From positions 1 to 6,300 of the forward strand of contig DATHVR010000069.1 in assembly GCA_035461175.1 (NCBI GenBank): a stretch of DNA of 6,300 nucleotides. The letters run 5' to 3'. Both the position numbers and the translations under genes were made by a program. Under the pieces are notes generated by a model. That model worked only from the letters and a program-made list of their open reading frames with translations. It did not search any database and was not told the DNA's origin. Position 1 is the first letter of the stretch; each line of letters opens with the position of its first letter. Of this stretch, positions 6,138 to 6,300 are shown in pieces. The DNA comes from DATHVR01 sp035461175. Lineage in GTDB: Bacteria > Actinomycetota > Acidimicrobiia > Spongiisociales > ZC4RG35.

Positions 6138-6143
6138 AGGTTA
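6138..6143 (-). promoter_or_regulatory. Probable -10 box TAACCT of the DUF2867 gene (leaderless start)
   Basis: On the minus strand TAACCT ends six bases before ATG 6131. Its TAA is an in-frame stop, which fixes the start. No Shine-Dalgarno sequence and no clear -35 element are visible. The spacing matches that of the other leaderless-looking starts in the window. Confidence 0.5.
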
Positions 6144-6149
6144 TGAAAC

Positions 6150-6300
6150 CCGGTGGGCTACCGGCTGGCGACGACGGCCGGGACCCCACCCGTTTTGGGG
6201 CCCCGGTGTGGGGCGCCGGGGGCGCCACCCGTGGCGGCGAGCGGGGGGGGGGGCGGCGGGGGGGGACCCGGGGGGGGCAGGGGGGCGGGCCGGGGGCCGG
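6150..6300. other. Gene-free, G-rich low-complexity tail; likely unreliable contig end
   Basis: I see no supportable gene here. Complexity falls towards the right edge: the last 60 bases hold 46 G, 12 C, 2 A and no T, with G runs of 11 (6243-6253), 8 (6258-6265), 8 (6270-6277) and 6 (6280-6285). Before that, CCCCA (6184-6188) and TGGGG (6196-6200) can fold back, and GGCGCC occurs twice within 6212-6226. The pattern fits low-quality sequence at an assembly end better than biology, although the runs could in principle form a G-quadruplex. Confidence 0.7.

Noticed and set aside
6243..6285. G-quadruplex-forming element
   Set aside because: The runs would satisfy a G-quadruplex pattern, but the 60-base composition with no T and the position at the window end make artefact more likely.
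1..6300. Mobile element, CRISPR array, tRNA/rRNA, toxin-antitoxin or defence island
   Set aside because: No transposase, integrase, spaced direct repeats, tRNA-like cloverleaf or small paired genes were seen, and the genes present are ordinary chromosomal families with uniform composition.

Overview
The window is high-GC DNA (roughly 70% by eye) with dense coding and short gaps. Codon third positions are strongly G/C-biased, and TAnnnT boxes sit 6-7 bases before several start codons. This points to an actinobacterial chromosome. The protein styles suggest Acidimicrobiia or a relative, probably from a metagenome assembly; that placement is inference, because no rRNA or other marker is present.

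Layout, left to right: (1) a plus-strand gene, open at the left edge, encoding a multi-pass membrane protein with a C-terminal endonuclease/exonuclease/phosphatase (EEP) domain, ending at 1537. (2) A 101-bp convergent gap holding a short hairpin with a T-run, a striking 23-bp-arm inverted repeat (1548-1599) and a smaller palindrome. (3) Two minus-strand genes: an Asp-box beta-propeller protein (1639-2490) and, upstream of it, an FMN nitroreductase (2530-3045). (4) A 90-bp divergent promoter region. (5) Two plus-strand genes: a class I SAM methyltransferase (3136-3744) and exodeoxyribonuclease III (3778-4662). (6) A minus-strand NAD(P)-binding/DUF2867 protein of the YbjT type (4677-6131), tail to tail with the exonuclease gene across a hairpin that contains the exonuclease stop codon. 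(7) A right-hand tail with no gene that becomes almost pure G over the last 60 bases and looks like a damaged contig end.

The genes do not form an evident pathway. They read as ordinary chromosomal, largely single-gene transcription units: DNA repair, redox enzymes, a methyltransferase and poorly characterised proteins. I see no mobile element, tRNA, rRNA, CRISPR array, phage gene or defence cassette. I did not find an undescribed multi-gene system. The items most worth a second look are the large palindrome at 1548-1599, the repeated leaderless-start architecture (four of the five visible gene starts), and the poly-G end, which should be treated as suspect sequence.
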